From: Alicyclobacillus shizuokensis NBRC 103103
GTDB lineage: Bacteria; Bacillota; Bacilli; Alicyclobacillales; Alicyclobacillaceae
Direction: 5' to 3'
Assembly: GCF_001552255.1 (NCBI RefSeq)
Contig: NZ_BCQV01000019.1
Location: 1 to 64,000 of the forward strand
Length of the DNA: 64,000 nt
Shown: one piece after another, positions 62,326 to 64,000 of the stretch
How the letters are laid out: every line of letters begins with the position of its first letter
Position numbering within the stretch: position 1 is the first letter of the stretch
The notes under the pieces: generated by a model
Database searches by the model: none
The model's input: the letters and a program-made list of their open reading frames with translations, nothing else
Told to the model about the DNA's origin: nothing
Translations under genes and position numbers: made by a program

Positions 62326-63669
62326 ATGTTTAAACGGGTGCTCATCGCCAATCGTGGCGAGATTGCTGTTCGTGTGATCAGGGCTTGTCGAGAGTTGGGT
62401 ATCGAGACGGTCGCTGTGTATTCCGAGGCGGACGCCGACGCGCTGCATGTGCAGTTGGCCGACGAGGCGTACTGTATCGGCCCCACCGCCAGTGCCCAGA
62501 GCTACTTACATATTCCCAGCATCATGTCGGTGGCCACCCTGCGCGGGGTGGACGCGATTCATCCCGGTTACGGGTTTTTGTCCGAGAACAGCGACTTTGC
62601 GCAGGCCTGCGAGGACTGCGGGATTACTTTTATCGGTCCCAGTAGCCACGCCATTGAAACGATGGGAGATAAGGCGGTTGCCAACGCGACCATGAAAGCA
62701 GCCGGTGTGCCGACAGTACCGGGCAGCGAGGGTTTGATTGAAAGTGTGGAGGAAGCCCTTTCGACGGCCGCGGAAATCGGCTACCCGGTCGTCATCAAAG
62801 CCACAGCCGGCGGCGGGGGCAAAGGCATTCGCGTGGTATGGGACGAAGCGAGCCTGCCCCAGGCGGTTGTCACGGCCCAGCGCGAGGCGCAGACGTCGTT
62901 TGGCAATCCGGGTGTATACCTGGAGAAGTACGTCGAGCGGGTGCGCCACGTGGAGATTCAGATTCTGGCGGATCGTCACGGCAACGTGATTCACCTGGGC
63001 GAACGCGATTGTTCCGTGCAGCGCCGGATGCAAAAACTGGTGGAAGAGTCTCCGTGCCCGGTGTTGAGCGAGGAAACACGCCAAAAAATGGGGGCCACCG
63101 CCGTTGCGGCGGCGCGGGCGGTCAATTACGTCGGGGCTGGGACGGTCGAGTTCATCTATGCGCCGGACGGGGCATTTTATTTCATGGAGATGAATACGCG
63201 TATTCAGGTGGAGCATCCGGTGACGGAATGGGTGACCGGGGTGGATCTGGTGCGCGAACAAATCCTCGCGGCCGCAGGCGAGCCGCTGTCGATTCGACAG
63301 GATCAGGTACGGCTCAACGGGCACGCCATCGAATGCCGCATCAATGCGGAGGACCCTTATCGGCAGTTTCTTCCCTCGCCCGGGCGGATCACAGAATACC
63401 TGGCCCCGGGTGGCATGGGGGTGCGGGTGGACAGCGCCGTCTATCCGGGGTATACGGTGTCTCCGCATTATGACTCGATGATTGCGAAATTGATTGTTTG
63501 GGCACCGACGCGCGCGCAGGCCATCGACCGGATGGTGCGGGCCTTGACGGAGTATCGCATTGAGGGCGTGAAAACCACTATCCCCTTTCACCTAAGCTTG
63601 ATGGCGAATGAGAAATTTCGTCGGGGGGACGTGAGTACAAGGTTCCTGGAAGAGAACACGCTGCTGTGA
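62326..63669 (+). CDS. accC: Biotin carboxylase of acetyl-CoA carboxylase
   Basis: A 447-residue ATP-grasp enzyme. The N-terminal [19 protein letters not shown], the glycine loop [11 protein letters not shown], the [14 protein letters not shown] active-site block and the C-terminal [14 protein letters not shown] region are complete. It carboxylates biotin on AccB with ATP and bicarbonate. ATG 62326 follows GAGGAGAG. Full family length. Confidence 0.98.
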   Translation: MFKRVLIANRGEIAVRVIRACRELGIETVAVYSEADADALHVQLADEAYCIGPTASAQSYLHIPSIMSVATLRGVDAIHPGYGFLSENSDFAQACEDCGITFIGPSSHAIETMGDKAVANATMKAAGVPTVPGSEGLIESVEEALSTAAEIGYPVVIKATAGGGGKGIRVVWDEASLPQAVVTAQREAQTSFGNPGVYLEKYVERVRHVEIQILADRHGNVIHLGERDCSVQRRMQKLVEESPCPVLSEETRQKMGATAVAAARAVNYVGAGTVEFIYAPDGAFYFMEMNTRIQVEHPVTEWVTGVDLVREQILAAAGEPLSIRQDQVRLNGHAIECRINAEDPYRQFLPSPGRITEYLAPGGMGVRVDSAVYPGYTVSPHYDSMIAKLIVWAPTRAQAIDRMVRALTEYRIEGVKTTIPFHLSLMANEKFRRGDVSTRFLEENTLL

Positions 63670-63692
63670 ACGTTGGCTGCGATTGGACACAG

Positions 63693-63721
63693 TTGGACGC
63701 GCCCGTGGGCTCTGATATACT
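63693..63721 (+). promoter_or_regulatory. SigA promoter before the Asp23-family gene
   Basis: TTGGAC (63693-63698), 17 bp, TATACT (63716-63721), with TGA just before the -10. Thus the last gene can be transcribed apart from accBC. Confidence 0.8.
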
Positions 63722-63754
63722 GCCACTAGAGTGGGATGGGAGGGATGTCTTGCC

Positions 63755-64000
63755 ATGCAAGACATGGAGTTTCAATCCACCGAGTACGGCAAGATCCAGA
63801 TAGCCGATGAGGTCATTCAGGTGATTGCCGGTCTGGCGGCCACAGAGGTGGAGGGTGTCCTCGATATGACCGGCAGCCTGGCCGGTGGCATCACGGAATC
63901 CTTGCTCGGTCGCAGGAATCTGTCCAAAGGAGTGCGCGTTCAGTTTGCGGACGATGATCGCAGCTGCTCCATCGACCTGTCTGTGGTGTTGGAGTTTGGC
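63755..64000 (+). CDS. yqhY: Asp23/Gls24-family protein (YqhY), cut by the window end
   Basis: The first 82 residues are visible. IADEVIQVIAGLAATEVEGV is the Asp23 family signature, followed by a Gly-rich loop and VRVQFADDD. The position after accC matches B. subtilis yqhY, a protein linked to control of acetyl-CoA carboxylase activity. ATG 63755 follows GGGAGGG at 10 bases. The C-terminal part lies outside the window. Confidence 0.92.
   Translation, partial: MQDMEFQSTEYGKIQIADEVIQVIAGLAATEVEGVLDMTGSLAGGITESLLGRRNLSKGVRVQFADDDRSCSIDLSVVLEFG

Overview
The window comes from a GC-rich, endospore-forming member of the Bacillota. From position 3247 onward the gene order follows the Bacillus subtilis map in several blocks: tig-(clpP)-clpX-lonB-lonA-engB-hemAXCDBL-spoVID-ysxE-valS-folC; comC-spoIIB-radC-mreBCD-minCD-spoIVFAB-rplU-prp-rpmA-spo0B-obg; comGA-GG; yqhG/yqhH; aroQ-pepQ-efp-yqhV-spoIIIAA-AH-accBC-asp23. 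High GC, many GTG/TTG starts and a relaxed version of this order suggest an Alicyclobacillaceae-like lineage. That placement is an inference from gene content, not a database result.

Positions 1-3110 are accessory and decayed. They hold the end of an IS110-family transposase with a frame change at an A8 tract, a molybdopterin oxidoreductase lacking its N-terminal half and carrying a LysM-like tail, a 34-residue membrane peptide, a CotD-like coat protein, and a broken hexapeptide acetyltransferase on the minus strand.

Positions 3113-18195 carry proteostasis genes (trigger factor, ClpP, ClpX, LonB, Lon), the ribosome-assembly GTPase EngB, and the complete glutamate-to-uroporphyrinogen III route (hemA, X, C, D, B, L). 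Positions 18231-23150 hold the spore-coat genes spoVID and two CotS/YsxE-family proteins that have lost their kinase residues, plus unknown membrane proteins. A T-box leader then controls valS, followed by folC and murC.

Positions 29085-44491 start with a short prepilin peptidase and a PilT-type ATPase. A G5/3D-domain wall protein, spoIIB, radC, the shape and division genes mreBCD-minCD, and the pro-sigma-K processing pair spoIVFA/FB follow. The block closes with the L21-Prp-L27 cluster, spo0B, obg and a small JAMM protein. Positions 44612-48907 are a seven-gene comG operon for the competence pilus. A DnaI-like ATPase and the convergent yqhG/yqhH pair come next, then a histidine phosphatase divergent from aroQ-pepQ-efp. 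The window ends with yqhV, the eight-gene spoIIIA channel operon, accB-accC and the start of an Asp23-family gene.

No rRNA, tRNA or CRISPR array was seen. No large unknown gene cluster is present. The unusual material is a set of small things: the slippery A_AAA_AAC site in the transposase, the LysM-tailed molybdoenzyme, two related membrane micropeptides 54 kb apart, paired pseudokinases, a methylase-less prepilin peptidase paired with PilT, and an orphan JAMM protein.
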